A stretch of 6,842 bases of DNA from Roseovarius sp. (GTDB taxonomy: Bacteria; Pseudomonadota; Alphaproteobacteria; Rhodobacterales; Rhodobacteraceae): the NCBI GenBank assembly GCA_007125415.1, contig SLDH01000126.1, forward strand, positions 1 to 6,842, written 5' to 3'. Positions 5,498-6,842 of the stretch are shown piece by piece. Below the pieces are notes generated by a model. The model was not told where the DNA came from. It saw nothing but the letters and a program-made list of their open reading frames with translations, and made no database searches. The position numbers and the translations under genes are program-made. Each line of letters opens with the position of its first letter. The stretch's first letter is position 1.

Positions 5498-6787
5498 TCA
5501 GACGAGCACTTCCATCTCCCTCTGCGCACCCACCCCGAAGATGCGTTTGTAGCGTGCCACCTCCTCGGGCGGGCCCATCGCCTTGAGCGGATTGTCCGAA
5601 AGCTTCACCGTGGGCCGCCCATTGGCCGACACCGCCTTGCAGACAAGACTGAAGGGCGCGAGCGCGTCATCCGGCGTAAGCCCCCTGAAATCATTGGTCA
5701 GAAGTGTGCCCCAGCCGAAGCTCACCTTCACCCGGCCCGAAAACCGGCGGTGCAGTTCGGTGATCTTGTCCACATCGAGCCCGTCGGAGAAGATGACGAG
5801 CTTTTTCGACGGGTCTTCGCCCCGCGCTGTCCACCAGGCGATGGCGGTTTCCGCCCCCGCCACCGGATCGCCTGAATCGATGCGGATACCCGTCCAGCCC
5901 GCCAGCCAGTCAGGCGCGCGCTCCAGAAATCCGGCCGTGCCATAGGTGTCCGGCAGGATCACGCGCAGATTGCCCGAATGTTCCTCGTGCCAGTCCGAGA
6001 GCACCTCGTAGGGCGCGCGTGCAAGCGCCGCGTCATCCTCGGCGAGGGCCGCATAGACCATTGGCAATTCATGGGCATTGGTGCCGATGGCCGCCAGATC
6101 GCGGTTCTTGGCGATGAGACAGTTCGACGTGCCGATAAACCCCTCGCCCAGCCCCTCCTGCATGGCCTGCACACACCAGTCCTGCCAGAGAAAGCTGTGT
6201 CGCCGCCGCGTGCCGAAATCGGCGATCATCAGGGTGTCGAGGCCGCGCAGCCGCTCGACCTTCTCCCAGAGCTTGGTCATGGCGCGGGCATAGAGCACCT
6301 GCAGCTCAAACTTCTTCAGCCCGTGCAGCACGGCACGCGAGCGCAACTCCATCAGCACCGCAAGCGCGGGGATTTCCCACAGCATCACCTCGGGCCAGCT
6401 GCCCTCGAAGGTCAGTTCATACTGGCCGTCCCGCCGCTCCAGGTGATAGGGCGGCAGGCGCAGTGCCTCGAACCAGTCCATGAATTCGGGCGTGAACATC
6501 TGGCGCTTGCCGTAGAAGGTGTTGCCGCGCATCCAGGTGCTCTCGCCCCGGGTGAGCGAGAGCGAGCGGATGTGATCCAACTGTTCGCGCAACTCCCCTT
6601 CATCCACCAGATCGGCAAGGCGGATCGACTTGCTGCGATTGATCAGGCTGAAACTGACCTGCGTGTCGGGTCTGTTGCGAAAAACCGACTGGCACATCAG
6701 CAGCTTGTAGAAATCATTGTCGATCAGCGAACGCACGATCGGATCGATCTTCCACTTGTGATTGTGAACGCGGGTGGCAATGTCCAT
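5498..6787 (-). CDS. pncB: Nicotinate phosphoribosyltransferase
   Basis: A 429-residue enzyme of NAD salvage (Preiss-Handler route) that joins nicotinate to PRPP, with ATP hydrolysis, to give nicotinate mononucleotide in the cytoplasm. Visible family features are the N-terminal [16 protein letters not shown] (21-36), [11 protein letters not shown] (189-199), GTSNCLIAK (219-227), His239 in IGTNAHE, which is the likely phosphorylated histidine, IRIDSGDP (301-308), [11 protein letters not shown] (356-366) and [12 protein letters not shown] (394-405). It is somewhat longer than E. coli PncB (about 400 residues) and appears intact. The ATG at 6787 is supported by GGAGAG (6792-6797). Neighbours give no functional link; the usual partner nicotinamidase is not visible and the gene starts close to the window edge. 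Confidence 0.96.
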   Translation of the reverse strand: MDIATRVHNHKWKIDPIVRSLIDNDFYKLLMCQSVFRNRPDTQVSFSLINRSKSIRLADLVDEGELREQLDHIRSLSLTRGESTWMRGNTFYGKRQMFTPEFMDWFEALRLPPYHLERRDGQYELTFEGSWPEVMLWEIPALAVLMELRSRAVLHGLKKFELQVLYARAMTKLWEKVERLRGLDTLMIADFGTRRRHSFLWQDWCVQAMQEGLGEGFIGTSNCLIAKNRDLAAIGTNAHELPMVYAALAEDDAALARAPYEVLSDWHEEHSGNLRVILPDTYGTAGFLERAPDWLAGWTGIRIDSGDPVAGAETAIAWWTARGEDPSKKLVIFSDGLDVDKITELHRRFSGRVKVSFGWGTLLTNDFRGLTPDDALAPFSLVCKAVSANGRPTVKLSDNPLKAMGPPEEVARYKRIFGVGAQREMEVLV

Positions 6788-6812
6788 GCGGCTCTCCGAT
6801 CAAGGCAGGCGC

Positions 6813-6841
6813 AGACTAGGCGCGCCGCGCCGCAGGCGCAA
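6813..6841 (-). promoter_or_regulatory. Putative promoter of pncB
   Basis: Reading the minus strand, TTGCGC (6841-6836) and TAGTCT (6818-6813) are separated by 17 bases. The -35 keeps the important TTG and the -10 keeps the first T and A and the last T. A start site near 6806 would give a leader of about 20 bases before the ribosome site. The region is very GC-rich and the -10 match is modest. Confidence 0.4.
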
Positions 6842-6842
6842 G

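Overview
This looks like ordinary chromosomal sequence from a GC-rich alphaproteobacterium, most likely a member of the Rhodobacterales (Rhodobacter/Roseobacter group). That placement is an inference from the GC-rich codon use, the protein flavour of the FemAB-like acetyltransferase and the long PncB, and the gene set; it was not checked by any search. I found no transposase, integrase, phage gene, CRISPR array, tRNA or rRNA. Eight complete protein genes fill nearly all of the window after a 300-base non-coding leader.

Region by region: bases 1-300 hold no convincing gene but contain several hairpin-capable inverted repeats. Bases 301-3055 carry a plus-strand cluster of four genes: a RidA-family protein, a cytoplasmic glycerophosphodiester phosphodiesterase (start and stop overlap as ATGA), a FemAB-like/GNAT acyltransferase after a 51-base gap, and a pterin-4a-carbinolamine dehydratase (again ATGA overlap, with a strong Shine-Dalgarno inside the upstream gene). 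A perfect 10-bp inverted repeat at 3060-3091 sits between this cluster and the converging gene.

Bases 3110-3598 (minus) encode a Prx5-type peroxiredoxin. It is divergent from a plus-strand FAD/NADH ferredoxin-reductase-like flavoprotein (3710-4921), whose stop overlaps the GTG start of rsmD (16S rRNA G966 methyltransferase, 4918-5466). The 111-base divergent region between the peroxiredoxin and the flavoprotein carries a recognisable sigma-70-like promoter and two identical 10-bp direct repeats exactly 21 bp apart, the most operator-like structure in the window. pncB (nicotinate phosphoribosyltransferase, 5498-6787, minus) converges on rsmD and has a plausible promoter at the right edge.

How the genes fit together: RidA and pterin-carbinolamine dehydratase are both small enzymes that clear reactive imine or carbinolamine intermediates, so the first cluster has a metabolite-repair flavour, although the lipid phosphodiesterase and the acyltransferase are not obviously connected to that. 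The divergent peroxiredoxin/flavoprotein pair suggests co-regulated redox functions. NAD salvage (pncB) and ribosome modification (rsmD) are housekeeping. I did not find a clearly new biological system; the best leads are the tandem repeat in the divergent promoter and the structured leader before the RidA gene.
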